Source: Methylococcales bacterium
GTDB lineage: Bacteria; Pseudomonadota; Gammaproteobacteria; Methylococcales; Methylomonadaceae
Length of the DNA: 64,000 nt
NCBI GenBank assembly: GCA_030654015.1
Contig: JAURYI010000073.1
Coordinates: 48,677-112,676 of the forward strand
Direction of reading: 5' to 3'
In this document: in pieces, positions 1-8,943 of the stretch
Numbering within the stretch: the first letter of the stretch is position 1
How the letters are laid out: each line of letters begins with the position of its first letter
Translations under genes and position numbers: made by a program
The notes under the pieces: model-generated
What the model was told of the DNA's origin: nothing
Seen by the model: only the letters and a program-made list of their open reading frames with translations
The model's database searches: none

Positions 1-869
1 TTACCCTCAAGACCTGTCCACACACTACTATATAGTGCGTTATTTTCGCCAACTGCCAAACCGCCGCCGATATGCGGACAGCCTTCAAATTGCCAGCCAA
101 ACGTGCCGACGGTACTGGTACGCCGCCACGTCACGCCATTATCAGACGATTGCATCAATGCCATATCACGCGGTTTCATGTCGCGATACAGAATATTTAA
201 TTCACCCGATGGCGACACTGCGAAGGTATTCCAACAGCACGAACAGGTAGAATCATCCAGTTTTTGACTCGCTTGCCAATGTTCACCCATATCAGTTGAA
301 CGCGCATACCGTAAACTTTGATAGCCGTTTTCTTCTGGGTCTGCCAACCAAACCGCATGAAAAATACCTTGTTTATCAGCAATCACATCAATATGTGCCT
401 GATCGCCATTATTATCAACGGCAGGATTTGCGCCTTTATGCCACGTCTTGCCCGCATCATGTGAATAATAACTGACCATTGGCCCCATGCTGGGAAACTC
501 GCCTTTGGTTTGCCAGATTGCCACCAGATGATCGCCTGTAGCGGCGATTTGCACATCGTTGCCGCGCACGGCGATAGGGTTGCTGTCGGTGGCAACATCT
601 ACCGCCGAACGCCACTGTTGACCACCATCTTCCGAAAATAAATAACGCACTACGGTACGCTTGGTTTTGTCTGCGGATTTACCTGTTACCAGCGCGTGAA
701 TCTTGTCATCATGAGCGGTCACATCGAAGCTGATAACCTCCTGCAACCCTGAGGACGCGGTTAAATCAGTCGTCATATTGTCTGGCACTACCGATTGACG
801 ATTAACACAAGCCGTCAATAACAAGGTAACGCTCATAATCAGCGGGAAAAAATAAGAAATTCGGCACAT
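1..869 (-). CDS. Partial Asp-box (BNR/sialidase-like) lipoprotein, 3' end beyond window
   Basis: The reading frame is open from an ATG at 867-869 leftwards to the window edge (289 codons, no stop), so the C-terminus is missing. The N-terminus is a lipoprotein signal: hydrophobic stretch ending in a lipobox LLTAC, predicting a lipid-anchored envelope protein. Four Asp-box motifs of the form S-x-D-x-G-x-x-W are visible (SEDGGQQW, SHDAGKTW, STDMGEHW, SSDNGVTW), the hallmark of beta-propeller BNR/sialidase folds. A cysteine cluster CSCCWN follows the third motif. Asp boxes define a fold, not an activity; no sialidase catalytic set can be judged from this fragment. Function unknown; exo-sialidase-like propeller or sugar/ligand-binding propeller are both possible. 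Confidence 0.8.
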   Translation of the reverse strand, partial: MCRISYFFPLIMSVTLLLTACVNRQSVVPDNMTTDLTASSGLQEVISFDVTAHDDKIHALVTGKSADKTKRTVVRYLFSEDGGQQWRSAVDVATDSNPIAVRGNDVQIAATGDHLVAIWQTKGEFPSMGPMVSYYSHDAGKTWHKGANPAVDNNGDQAHIDVIADKQGIFHAVWLADPEENGYQSLRYARSTDMGEHWQASQKLDDSTCSCCWNTFAVSPSGELNILYRDMKPRDMALMQSSDNGVTWRRTSTVGTFGWQFEGCPHIGGGLAVGENNALYSSVWTGLEG

Positions 870-1002
870 AGTTCGTCAATATAGAATGCGGTTGAAGCAA
901 CCTAAAGCAAGTTGATGATTTAGTGTAACATTATTAATCAATCTGCTTGATTGTAGTAGTATTAAACACGCTAAATTCACGCATAAAAATGGGGGAGAAG
1001 TC

Positions 1003-1782
1003 ATGAAATCTAATCATATAATAAAAATTATTTTAACGTTAGTGGCAGGTACTGTGTCTTGGCAGACGGCACAGGCGGTGGAATACAAATCGTTTGCAGG
1101 AATGCGCTTTGTCAGAATAGAAGCGGGCTGTTTTCTAATGGGCGGAGATGCGGATCTGAAAGAAGTCAGTGAAGTTGAATTACCCCCGCATCGCGTCTGT
1201 ATTGAAAAGCCATTTTATTTAGGTGAAACAGAGGTAACGCAAAAACAATGGGAAGATTTAATGGGCAGCAATCCCAGCAAATATAAAGCCCTGTATAAAC
1301 CTGTGGAAAAAGTAAACTGGGAGGATGCGCAAACATTTATTAAAAAATTAAATACACAAGAAGGCGGTGCTGTTTTTCGTTTACCGACCGAGGCAGAATG
1401 GGAATACGCAGCCAGAGCAGGCAGTACCACATTGTATTCATTCGGTGATGATCCCAAAAAATTAGCTGAATACGCATGGTTTGGCAACGAAGGCTATCAC
1501 GGCACCAGCAAAGAAGTCGGCACTAAAAAACCGAATGACTGGGGATTGCAGGATATGCACGGCAATGTCTGGGAATGGGTACAGGATTGGTACGACCCTA
1601 ATTATTATCATAATAGCCCCGAAAAAGACCCGAAAGGCCCTGATTCGGGGCAGTTCCGTGTGTATCGCGGCGGTAGCTGGGTAGGTAAAGCGATTAACTT
1701 ACGCTCATCTTTACGCTATAGCGGCTTACCCGTCAGCCGTACCAGCGATATTGGTTTTCGCCTGTTAAGAGAAATCGAATAA
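1003..1782 (+). CDS. Secreted SUMF1/FGE-fold protein without the catalytic cysteines
   Basis: 259 residues with a Sec signal peptide ending near TAQA (residue ~25) and a strong ribosome site (gggggag) before the ATG. The whole mature part matches the formylglycine-generating-enzyme sulfatase (SUMF1/PvdO/EgtB C-terminal) fold: ETEVTQ, PVEKVNW, RLPTEAEWEYAARAG, DMHGNVWEWVQDW, RVYRGGSW and terminal GFRLLRE. In true FGE two cysteines lie just after the RGGSW motif; here that segment reads LRSSLRYSG with no cysteine, and the only Cys residues are in the N-terminal third. It is therefore probably not a sulfatase-activating enzyme but a SUMF1-fold binding or scaffold protein. No sulfatase gene lies nearby. 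It is monocistronic, followed by a hairpin. Confidence 0.85.
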   Translation: MKSNHIIKIILTLVAGTVSWQTAQAVEYKSFAGMRFVRIEAGCFLMGGDADLKEVSEVELPPHRVCIEKPFYLGETEVTQKQWEDLMGSNPSKYKALYKPVEKVNWEDAQTFIKKLNTQEGGAVFRLPTEAEWEYAARAGSTTLYSFGDDPKKLAEYAWFGNEGYHGTSKEVGTKKPNDWGLQDMHGNVWEWVQDWYDPNYYHNSPEKDPKGPDSGQFRVYRGGSWVGKAINLRSSLRYSGLPVSRTSDIGFRLLREIE

Positions 1783-1819
1783 TTCTGTAAAAAGATTACG
1801 GGATTCTCACTGACAAAGT

Positions 1820-1855
1820 ACAGAAAACAGCAATAATGTTAAAGGCGTTTTCTGT
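1820..1855 (+). terminator. Imperfect terminator-like hairpin after SUMF1-like gene
   Basis: A 9-bp inverted repeat (ACAGAAAAC at 1820-1828, GTTTTCTGT at 1847-1855) with an 18-nt loop lies 38 bp after the stop codon. The right arm contains four T but no long T tract, so termination is only plausible. Confidence 0.4.
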
Positions 1856-1968
1856 GTTAGAATATACAAAGCAATAGCCATTACGTTTTAGTTAAATGTC
1901 TTTTGTTGACCACTTTAAATTTAAATAGTGGAAATTATATTTCACTCAGCCACACAAAGGATCAGGAT

Positions 1969-2367
1969 ATGAAATTATTGAAAAAAATCGCAGTTGCTGT
2001 TGTTATGACCGCATCAATGGCGGCTGTGTCTTCAACAGCATTCGCTGCTGAAGCCCATAAAGATTTAAACGCTATCGTTCAAGCGGCTGGTAAAAGCACT
2101 GAAGCATCATTATTAGAAGCTAAAGCATTACTGGAAAAAGGTGGCGATACTAGCGAACAAATCCAGACTGCCCTGAACAATGCGCGTCAATCAATCAAAG
2201 AATTTCGCTATGAGCAAACAGAGCGTTTACGTCAAAAAATGAATGACAGAATTAAAACAGCTCGTGAATCATTCATGAAAAATGACAATACAAAAGCATT
2301 GGAAGATGTTAATGATGCATTGGCTATCTACGCAGAAATGAAAAAAATCTACGACGCAGCTCACTAA
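1969..2367 (+). CDS. Small secreted helical protein (paralogue of 2600-2986)
   Basis: 132 residues starting at the ATG at 1969, which has an AAGGATCAGG ribosome site; an upstream in-frame start at 1903 lacks one. A Sec signal peptide ends ...STAFA, so the mature protein (about 106 residues) is periplasmic or secreted. The mature part is predicted almost wholly alpha-helical and charged, with leucine-rich heptad-like stretches (LLEAKALLEKG, ALEDVNDALAIYAEMKKIY) and no cysteine. The first 26 residues closely resemble those of the gene 230 bp downstream, while the mature parts are similar only in length and helical character. No family recognised with confidence; a YfdX-like or small helical periplasmic stress protein is one possibility. 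Each of the pair seems to have its own promoter and hairpin. Confidence 0.75.
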   Translation: MKLLKKIAVAVVMTASMAAVSSTAFAAEAHKDLNAIVQAAGKSTEASLLEAKALLEKGGDTSEQIQTALNNARQSIKEFRYEQTERLRQKMNDRIKTARESFMKNDNTKALEDVNDALAIYAEMKKIYDAAH

Positions 2368-2399
2368 TAATTAAAGTAGCCCGTTATTGATTAATTAGA

Positions 2400-2424
2400 C
2401 TATAAGGGTGTAAAGCCCTTATAG
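2400..2424 (+). terminator. Perfect 9-bp hairpin between the two paralogues
   Basis: CTATAAGGG (2400-2408) pairs perfectly with CCCTTATAG (2416-2424) around a 7-nt loop, 33 bp after the stop of the upstream gene. No T tract follows, so it may protect the mRNA 3' end as much as terminate. Confidence 0.45.
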
Positions 2425-2599
2425 CCTACTAGCGTGAAAACTGAAAGTAACATCCATACTTTTAAATTTCTGCACCTAATTACCTTACTAACAAATTGAT
2501 AATTTCAAAATGTGGTAGAATCTTCGCTGGTAGACTACATACTATAAAAAGATGGTCTGCCAACACACTTAAATAAAAATAACTTGAGGATTTAGAAAC

Positions 2600-2986
2600 A
2601 TGAAAACCTTAAAAAAAATCGCATTAGCTTTATGTATCGCTGCTTCTATGGGCGCAGTTTCAACTTCAGTCATGGCTGAAGGCGATGCTGGTCGTATCAC
2701 TTACGCACCTGCTGATGCAATTGACATGGTCGCAAATAAAGTTGGTGATGCTATTGAAGCACTGACAAAAGGCGAAGAAGTTGCGAAAGTTGACGCTCTT
2801 ATTAAAGACGCATTGGATGCAGGCAAAGAAATCAATGCTAATGACAGAGTATTTGCAGCGCGTGACAAAGTAAACACTAAAGTAAAAAATGCTCGTAAAC
2901 TGTTGAAAGACGGTTCTACACAAGAAGCTGAAGCTCTGTTAAGAGATGCTCAAAAAGGCTACTTAGCACTGAAAGGCTTAATCTAA
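2600..2986 (+). CDS. Small secreted helical protein (paralogue of 1969-2367)
   Basis: 128 residues with a ribosome site (TTGAGGA) before the ATG. The signal peptide MKTLKKIALALCIAASMGAVSTSVMA is nearly a copy of that of the neighbouring gene. The mature protein is short, charged and predicted helical (IDMVANKVGDAIEALTKGEE, ARDKVNTKVKNARKLLKDG) with no Cys and no His. The shared leader and the same orientation suggest an old tandem duplication with divergence of the mature part. The upstream 230 bp hold a likely promoter but I cannot place -35/-10 boxes with confidence. Function unknown; export to the periplasm is the only firm inference. Confidence 0.75.
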   Translation: MKTLKKIALALCIAASMGAVSTSVMAEGDAGRITYAPADAIDMVANKVGDAIEALTKGEEVAKVDALIKDALDAGKEINANDRVFAARDKVNTKVKNARKLLKDGSTQEAEALLRDAQKGYLALKGLI

Positions 2987-2993
2987 AGTGTAT

Positions 2994-3018
2994 ACTGCTC
3001 ATAAAATATATGAGCAGT
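2994..3018 (+). terminator. 9-bp hairpin after secreted helical protein
   Basis: ACTGCTCAT (2994-3002) pairs with ATGAGCAGT (3010-3018) over a 7-nt AT loop, 7 bp after the stop codon. It lacks a T tract; it mirrors the hairpin placement after the paralogue. Confidence 0.45.
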
Positions 3019-3121
3019 GCTTCAAAATAACCTGCTGGAAAAAAATAGTTATTTAGCTTAATCAACTATCCGATTAGCTTTAATTTTTAGGTATAACGTT
3101 TATACCGTCAGCCAAAGGGTT

Positions 3122-3157
3122 AAAAACCTCGTTACTGGTCAGTAGCGAGGTTTTTTT
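3122..3157 (+). terminator. Rho-independent terminator
   Basis: AAAAACCTCGTTACT (from 3122) pairs with AGTAGCGAGGTTTTTTT (to 3157) through about 14 bp with one G-T pair and a short loop, followed by a run of seven T. This is a canonical intrinsic terminator for + strand transcription. The 300-bp gap 2987-3295 otherwise holds only the 9-bp hairpin at 2994 and the promoter/ribosome-site region of the next gene. As the terminator is 136 bp from the nearest upstream stop, a small untranslated RNA ending here is possible. Confidence 0.8.
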
Positions 3158-3295
3158 ATGTCCGCTCGTCACCCCCTGTCACTATTAGAGCTTACCTATC
3201 TGCTTGGCTTCTGGTATATTCAAAACCCAGCTTCACCGTGAGCTGCACAGATTTACTTTCTGTGATTATAATAAATTGAGAGGAGGAGGGTTGTC

Positions 3296-3748
3296 ATGAC
3301 CGAAGTATTGTTTGTATTAACTGTAATTTATGTGGCTTATGTGCTTTATGTTGTCAACAGCAACAAAAAGGCAATAGTCAAATCTATAACGCCAGCGGCA
3401 GAACCTGAAAAACAGGCAGTATCCGCAGAGCAGTCGCCGATTGAACCCGTTCCTAAAAAAGAACCCGCAAAAACAGTCAATACTGAAATAGCAAAACCCG
3501 TTAAATCAACGACCACTAAAAAACCAACAGCAACCAAAAAGGGTTTAAAAGACCCTAAAACAGGCGATATAGCGACCACATACAATAATTACCGATTTAC
3601 TAAACGCTGGATAAAAGAAGCACTGGTTGCTGAGGGTTTAGTGGAAAAAGTTTATAAAAATAATGAACTCAATGCCGACATCGAAAGCAGCATCAAAGCT
3701 GCTATCGCTAAACTTGAAACAATGGAGCAGTACAAGACTGACAATTAG
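3296..3748 (+). CDS. Small membrane-anchored Lys/Pro-rich protein of unknown function
   Basis: 150 residues, ribosome site GAGGAGGAGGG directly upstream. Residues ~3-21 form one hydrophobic segment (VLFVLTVIYVAYVLYVV), so the protein is probably a single-pass, N-anchored membrane protein. Residues ~25-85 are a low-complexity linker rich in Pro, Lys, Thr and Ala. The C-terminal ~60 residues (KTGDIATTYNNYRFTKRWIKEALV...) look like a small helical domain. The last four bases overlap the stop of pilR on the opposite strand, so the two genes are convergent with no space for a shared terminator. No family recognised. Confidence 0.7.
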   Translation: MTEVLFVLTVIYVAYVLYVVNSNKKAIVKSITPAAEPEKQAVSAEQSPIEPVPKKEPAKTVNTEIAKPVKSTTTKKPTATKKGLKDPKTGDIATTYNNYRFTKRWIKEALVAEGLVEKVYKNNELNADIESSIKAAIAKLETMEQYKTDN

Positions 3749-5139
3749 TCTTTGCCATCTAAATTAAGTCGCTTCAACCGATAACGGAATGATCTGAAAG
3801 ACAGTCCCAGTTGTTTAGCTGCGGCTGTCTTGTTCCATCTGTTCTCTTCCAATGCACGAGTGAGCATTTCTTTCTCTATTCTTTCCAGATAGTTTTCCAG
3901 CGAACCTTCGGCAGGATCAAATACGGGAGAAGATAAACTGTCCGCCTGCTGATTCGCGTTCTTGGTATTTGTGATGTAGTTGTGCATCGCGATATTCATC
4001 GGTAGATTTAAATCTTTCAATTCTATGCGGTTGCCCTCATAAAGTGCCAACGCTCTTTCCAGTATATTCTCAAGCTCACGCACATTGCCCGGAAAATCAT
4101 AACGTTGCAGTGCTACCAGAGCGGTATTAGATAATATCGGTTTACTGGATGCGTTAGTTCCCATCAACTTCACCAGAATATGGTCGATAAGTTCTGGTAA
4201 ATCTTCGGTTCTCTCGCGCAACGAGGGAACGTGCAGATCAATGACGTTGATACGATAATATAAATCCTGTCTAAAACTTCCTGCTGCCACCATTTCACTG
4301 AGATTTTGATGCGTTGCACTGAGCAAGCGAATATCAACAGGAATTTCCCGATTATCGCCCACAGGTCGGATTTTTTTCTCTTGCAAGGCACGAAGTAATT
4401 TAACCTGTAACGACAAAGGTAAATCGGCTACCTCATCAAGGAATAAAGTACCGCCTTCCGCCGCTTGGAACAAACCTTGTTTATCAACGGATGCGCCTGT
4501 AAAACTGCCTTTTTTGTGTCCAAAAAATTCGCTTTCCATGAGTTCCAGAGGAATCGCACCGCAGTTAATGGCGATAAATGGATTAGCGGCTCGCGCACTC
4601 TGGCGGTGAATCAACTTGGCAACCAGCTCTTTACCTGAACCCGATTCCCCGCTGATGTAAATAGGTGCCTGACTCATGGCGAGTTTATTTATTTTGCCGC
4701 GAATCTCTCGCATGACAATAGAATCGCCTAACAGAATATTGCGAGTACGGCGATCCTTGCTCATGTTAGGCTCAGCCGTTTTTAACGCGCTGTTAATCAA
4801 TTGTCGCAGTGCCAGCAAGTCAACCGGTTTGGAGATGAAATCAAACGCGCCTTTTTTCATCGCTAAAATGGCGGTATCCATGTTGCCGTGTGCTGTAATA
4901 ACGGCAATCGGTATAGGAATTGGCATTTCCTGTATTAAATCAACCAGTTCCAAACCATTACCGTCAGGTAATTTCATATCGGTCAGACAAAGATCAAACG
5001 TTTCTTCTTGCAATAACGCTTTAGCACTACCGATAGTTTTAGCGCAACGAGTGTCAATTTCCATTCTTTTCAGGGTAATTTCCAACAGCTCAAGAATATC
5101 GGGTTCGTCATCTACAATAAGTACCAGTGGTTTTTTCAT
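3745..5139 (-). CDS. pilR: Sigma-54-dependent response regulator PilR
   Basis: 464 residues in NtrC-class order: receiver domain with phosphoacceptor Asp54 (LCLTDMKLPDG), AAA+ sigma-54 activation domain with Walker A GESGSGKE, the sigma-54 contact loop in the variant form GSFTGA and Walker B GGTLFLDEVADLP, and a C-terminal Fis-type helix-turn-helix (NKTAAAKQLGLSFRSFRYRL). The GSFTGA variant is characteristic of PilR, which activates pilin (pilA) transcription for type IV pili. It overlaps the sensor gene pilS by ATGA, the usual operon. The rpoN gene it depends on is in the same window (56106-57548). No pilA is seen here. Confidence 0.9.
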   Translation of the reverse strand: MKKPLVLIVDDEPDILELLEITLKRMEIDTRCAKTIGSAKALLQEETFDLCLTDMKLPDGNGLELVDLIQEMPIPIPIAVITAHGNMDTAILAMKKGAFDFISKPVDLLALRQLINSALKTAEPNMSKDRRTRNILLGDSIVMREIRGKINKLAMSQAPIYISGESGSGKELVAKLIHRQSARAANPFIAINCGAIPLELMESEFFGHKKGSFTGASVDKQGLFQAAEGGTLFLDEVADLPLSLQVKLLRALQEKKIRPVGDNREIPVDIRLLSATHQNLSEMVAAGSFRQDLYYRINVIDLHVPSLRERTEDLPELIDHILVKLMGTNASSKPILSNTALVALQRYDFPGNVRELENILERALALYEGNRIELKDLNLPMNIAMHNYITNTKNANQQADSLSSPVFDPAEGSLENYLERIEKEMLTRALEENRWNKTAAAKQLGLSFRSFRYRLKRLNLDGKD

Positions 5140-6770
5140 ATTTCTATTAAAGTGTAGTCCGCATTAAATAAACACAACCGAAAAGAACTTTTCTGTTCGG
5201 CAGTAACATAGTAAATCAATTTTGCCTGATTAAGCTCGGCTAATTCTTTTGAAATGTAAAGCCCTAAGCCTGTTCCGCTAGTTGATGTGGTAAAAAAAGG
5301 TTCAAACAAATGGCTGAGATTTTCACGACTGACACCCTCGCCATTATCAATTACATCAATACACGATGCCTGTTTTAAGGTCACCGTTTGCACTGTAACA
5401 GGGCCTTTTTCTGGCTGACCATATTTCAGTGCATTCTGACACAGGTTATCCATAATCTGCTTCAGATGATTAGGGTCAATAAAAACAAACACAGGCTCTG
5501 CGGTTGTTATCAACTGAAAGCTACTGGCACTCAGTGCCTGTTCAAGCGTGAAATTTTGTAAGTAATTCTCTAACCAGCTGTTTAATTCTATTTTTTCGCG
5601 CCGTGAATCTTTGCGGCGCGACAGTTGCAAAATATCTTCAATGATATGATTAACACGCGAGACATTGGCTTTAATGATATGCGTCAGGCGCACATCTTGA
5701 GCCGATAAATCAGGGCTTTCTGATAATAACTGTCCTGCATGATTAATAGCACTGAGCGGATTGCGTATTTCATGCGCGATACTGGCGGTTAATCGTCCCA
5801 AAGAGGCTAATTTGCTTTGCTGCAAACGCTGATTATAAAGCGAACCGTCTTCAATGATAACCATATAAAATACTTGATAGCGCGTCGGTAACAGCATGAA
5901 ACGCACATGAATATCAGACTGGTTCAATACATGAAGCACTAACAGGTTCTGTTCGTTATCCGTTAGCCACGCCTGAAAACCCCGTTCTAAATATTCAGAA
6001 ATATCGCACAGATTAGTCGGTAATGCCGCTAAATTAGTTAATCGTAACACTGCTTCATTCGCTATAAGAATCATTTGTTGCTGATCGGTAATTATAATAC
6101 CTGATTGCAAATGTTGAATAATATACTGATTCAATTCTTCCAGATTAGAAATAGCCTGTTTTTGCTGATCGGCAAACTTTAGCATTTGCTCACTGCGTTT
6201 TGCCAATACAAAAGACAGCAACGAGATAGTGAAAAATGACGCTCCCAGCATCCCCGTATACACATAAGAATAAGAGCTTATTTCAAAACTGTTCATGTAA
6301 TCAGCATACAACTGTTCCGCCAACACTGCCAGACTTGCCAACGCCGCAAAAAACATCGCGCAACGCCCGCCGATTAATAATCCGCCCGACGCAATAGAAA
6401 CCGCAAGCAAAATACCCATGCCACTGGTCACGCCGCCATAAGCGTGCATAATCAGCGTTAGAATAAGAATATCGGTGACAATTAACAACTGCGCCTGAAT
6501 AGTGTAGCGCGTCAATTTCCAGATAATACACACGGCCGATATGACTGACAGCACCAGATAACTTTGGCTGCTATAAGTAAATAACGGGCTATGATGAATA
6601 TTGATTAATGCCGAGCCTTTTTGGGTATAAAACAACACAATAAACAGGCTGGCGAGGGTAAGACGATAACCCAAAAACAATTTCAATAATATCCAAGCCT
6701 GTCGTGCAGGGATACCATATCCTTTAGAAAGCGGGCAAGGATAAATAGTCTCAGAAGTATTTTCAATCAT
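5136..6770 (-). CDS. pilS: Membrane sensor histidine kinase PilS
   Basis: 544 residues from the ATG at 6770 (a TTG lies one codon upstream; neither has a clear ribosome site). The N-terminal ~190 residues hold about six hydrophobic segments, then a coiled linker, a PAS-like region, a HisKA domain with the phosphoacceptor His in SIAHEIRNPLSAI, and an HATPase_c domain (NALKYGQ N box, DNGEGV G1 box, TGLGLYIS G2 box). The six-segment input plus PAS and the position before pilR identify PilS. Its stop overlaps the pilR start by 4 bp. It phosphorylates PilR in control of type IV pilus expression. Confidence 0.88.
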   Translation of the reverse strand: MIENTSETIYPCPLSKGYGIPARQAWILLKLFLGYRLTLASLFIVLFYTQKGSALINIHHSPLFTYSSQSYLVLSVISAVCIIWKLTRYTIQAQLLIVTDILILTLIMHAYGGVTSGMGILLAVSIASGGLLIGGRCAMFFAALASLAVLAEQLYADYMNSFEISSYSYVYTGMLGASFFTISLLSFVLAKRSEQMLKFADQQKQAISNLEELNQYIIQHLQSGIIITDQQQMILIANEAVLRLTNLAALPTNLCDISEYLERGFQAWLTDNEQNLLVLHVLNQSDIHVRFMLLPTRYQVFYMVIIEDGSLYNQRLQQSKLASLGRLTASIAHEIRNPLSAINHAGQLLSESPDLSAQDVRLTHIIKANVSRVNHIIEDILQLSRRKDSRREKIELNSWLENYLQNFTLEQALSASSFQLITTAEPVFVFIDPNHLKQIMDNLCQNALKYGQPEKGPVTVQTVTLKQASCIDVIDNGEGVSRENLSHLFEPFFTTSTSGTGLGLYISKELAELNQAKLIYYVTAEQKSSFRLCLFNADYTLIEI

Positions 6771-6888
6771 CAATGCGTTAGGGATAGCGTTTTGCGGGGA
6801 CTTCGTTAGAATAAGCTATTAATGATAACATCAATAGAAACACATAAGAACATAACGCTGGAATCCACCAGTTCACGAGGAGTTGCAC

Positions 6889-8058
6889 ATGAATATCCAC
6901 GAATATCAGGCTAAACATCTATTTCAGCAATACGCCATTCCCATTCCTGAAGGTAAATATGCCGACACACCTGAAAGTGCAGAACAAGCGGCGCGTGCCT
7001 TGAATGGTGACGGCTGGGTCGTTAAAGCCCAAGTTCATGCGGGTGGTCGAGGTAAAGTCGGCGGGGTAAAACTTGCCAAAAATCTGGCAGAAGTCATGGA
7101 TTTCAGCCGTGAATTACTGGGTAAACGACTGGTCACTATTCAAACAGACAGCGCGGGCTTACCGATTAACTCGCTGCTTATCGAAAAAATTTACCCGATT
7201 AAGCGCGAGTTGTACCTGAGTTTAATTCTTGACCGCGCCACCGAACGGGTGATGTTCATTGCCTCCTCATCAGGTGGCATGGATATTGAAGCCGTTGCCC
7301 ACGATACACCTGAAAAAATTATCTCAACCGCCGTGCATCCCGCCGCAGGTTTACAATCCTATACCTGCCGCAAAGTGGCGTATACATTAGGCTTAAAAGG
7401 GACGCAACTCAAAGCCTTAGAAAAAATCATGTTTGGAATGTATCGCCTGTTTTTAGCCAAAGACGCGACACAAATCGAAATTAATCCCCTGATTGAAACC
7501 GACAGCGGCGATTTACTGGCACTGGATGCCAAAATTAATTTTGATGATAACGCCCTCGCCATTCATCCCGATATTCTTGCAATGAAAGACCCCACTCAGG
7601 AAGACGACAAAGAAAACGAAGCGCAACAATTCGGGCTTAACTACATCACGCTGGAAGGTAATATCGGCTGCATGGTCAACGGCGCAGGTCTGGCAATGGC
7701 AACCATGGATTTAGTCAAACTCAAAGGCGGTTTGCCTGCCAACTTTCTGGATGTTGGCGGCGGCACCAATGTCGAAAAAGTCTGCGAAGCCTTTAAATTA
7801 ATTCTCTCAGACGGCAGCGTTAAAGCCGTATTGGTCAATATCTTCGGCGGCATTGTCAAATGTGACGTTATCGCACAAGGTATCTTGGAAGCGATGAAAC
7901 AAATACACGTTACTGTTCCTGTTGTCGTGCGTTTAGAAGGCACCAATGTCGAACAAGGCAGAGCGTTACTGACGAACACAGGGCTGAATCTATACGCTTC
8001 AGAAGATCTAAACCACGCCGCAGAGCAAGTAGTTGCATTAGCAAAGGCAGTCGCATGA
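6889..8058 (+). CDS. sucC: Succinyl-CoA synthetase beta subunit (ADP-forming)
   Basis: 389 residues, as in other SucC. The start is the ATG at 6889, with ACGAGGAG spaced correctly; a TTG two codons upstream is unlikely. It begins [12 protein letters not shown] and carries the ATP-grasp motif [18 protein letters not shown], the metal site EINPL, and the C-terminal CoA-ligase motifs [15 protein letters not shown] and [13 protein letters not shown]. With SucD it converts succinyl-CoA, ADP and phosphate to succinate, CoA and ATP in the TCA cycle. The sequence follows SucC rather than the malate thiokinase MtkA (GGIVKCD rather than the MtkA-type AGINRCD segment). It overlaps sucD by ATGA. No sucAB are adjacent. 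Confidence 0.95.
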   Translation: MNIHEYQAKHLFQQYAIPIPEGKYADTPESAEQAARALNGDGWVVKAQVHAGGRGKVGGVKLAKNLAEVMDFSRELLGKRLVTIQTDSAGLPINSLLIEKIYPIKRELYLSLILDRATERVMFIASSSGGMDIEAVAHDTPEKIISTAVHPAAGLQSYTCRKVAYTLGLKGTQLKALEKIMFGMYRLFLAKDATQIEINPLIETDSGDLLALDAKINFDDNALAIHPDILAMKDPTQEDDKENEAQQFGLNYITLEGNIGCMVNGAGLAMATMDLVKLKGGLPANFLDVGGGTNVEKVCEAFKLILSDGSVKAVLVNIFGGIVKCDVIAQGILEAMKQIHVTVPVVVRLEGTNVEQGRALLTNTGLNLYASEDLNHAAEQVVALAKAVA

Positions 8059-8921
8059 GCATTTTAATCAACAAAGACACCAAAGTAATCTGTCAGGGTT
8101 TCACAGGCAAACAAGGCACATTCCACTCCGAACAGGCACTCGCTTACGGCACACAATTAGTCGGCGGCGTAACGCCTGAACGCGGTGGCACAACTCATTT
8201 AGGCTTGCCCGTATTCAACACCGTACAAGATGCAGTGAACAGCACAGGCGCGACTGCCAGCGTTATTTATGTACCGCCGTTTTATGCCGCCGATGCGATT
8301 TTAGAAGCCGTCGATGCAGGTATTCAGCTCATCGTCTGCATTACCGAAGGCATCCCCACCCTGCAAATGCTAAAAGTAAAAGCGGCAATGGTGGGCAGCG
8401 GCGCGTTACTCATCGGCCCTAACTGCCCTGGCATCATCACCCCCGATGAATGCAAAATCGGCATCATGCCCGCTAAAATTCACCTTGCAGGTTCTATCGG
8501 CATCGTCTCGCGTTCTGGAACGTTGACTTATGAATCGGTGCATCAAACCACCCAACAGGGCTTGGGGCAAAGCACTTGCGTCGGCATCGGCGGCGACCCG
8601 ATTCACGGCATGACGTTTGTTGATGTCCTCAGTCGTTTTCAAGCGGATGAGCAAACTAAAGGCATCATCATGGTCGGTGAAATCGGCGGCGGCGAAGAAG
8701 AAGATGCCGCAGAGTATATTAAAGCTCATGTCACAAAACCTGTGGTAGCCTATATTGCAGGACAAACCGCACCTGCGGGCAAGCGCATGGGACACGCGGG
8801 CGCGATAGTCACAGGCGGCAAAGGCACGGCAGCAGGTAAAATTGCCGCACTGAAAGCCGCCAACATTGAAGTGGTCAACTCACCTACCGAAATTGGTGTG
8901 GCAATGAAACGGTGTTTTTAG
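8055..8921 (+). CDS. sucD: Succinyl-CoA synthetase alpha subunit
   Basis: 288 residues, full length. N-terminal CoA-binding Rossmann domain ([16 protein letters not shown]), the [10 protein letters not shown] loop, and the phosphorylated catalytic histidine in the C-terminal motif [11 protein letters not shown]. Start overlaps the sucC stop by 4 bp, indicating translational coupling of the two subunits. It carries the phosphohistidine intermediate of succinyl-CoA synthetase. The gene is followed after 22 bp by a methyltransferase gene on the same strand that may be read through. Confidence 0.95.
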   Translation: MSILINKDTKVICQGFTGKQGTFHSEQALAYGTQLVGGVTPERGGTTHLGLPVFNTVQDAVNSTGATASVIYVPPFYAADAILEAVDAGIQLIVCITEGIPTLQMLKVKAAMVGSGALLIGPNCPGIITPDECKIGIMPAKIHLAGSIGIVSRSGTLTYESVHQTTQQGLGQSTCVGIGGDPIHGMTFVDVLSRFQADEQTKGIIMVGEIGGGEEEDAAEYIKAHVTKPVVAYIAGQTAPAGKRMGHAGAIVTGGKGTAAGKIAALKAANIEVVNSPTEIGVAMKRCF

Positions 8922-8943
8922 CTCGTCCCATCAGGCATAAATA

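Noticed and set aside
2666..2923. Minus-strand ORF of 85 codons under the secreted helical protein
   Set aside because: Antisense shadow of a gene with signal peptide and ribosome site; Cys/Phe-rich composition typical of antisense translation.
6889..8921. Malate thiokinase (mtkAB), as in serine-cycle methylotrophs
   Set aside because: The beta subunit carries SucC-type segments throughout (for example [14 protein letters not shown]) and no other serine-cycle gene is nearby.
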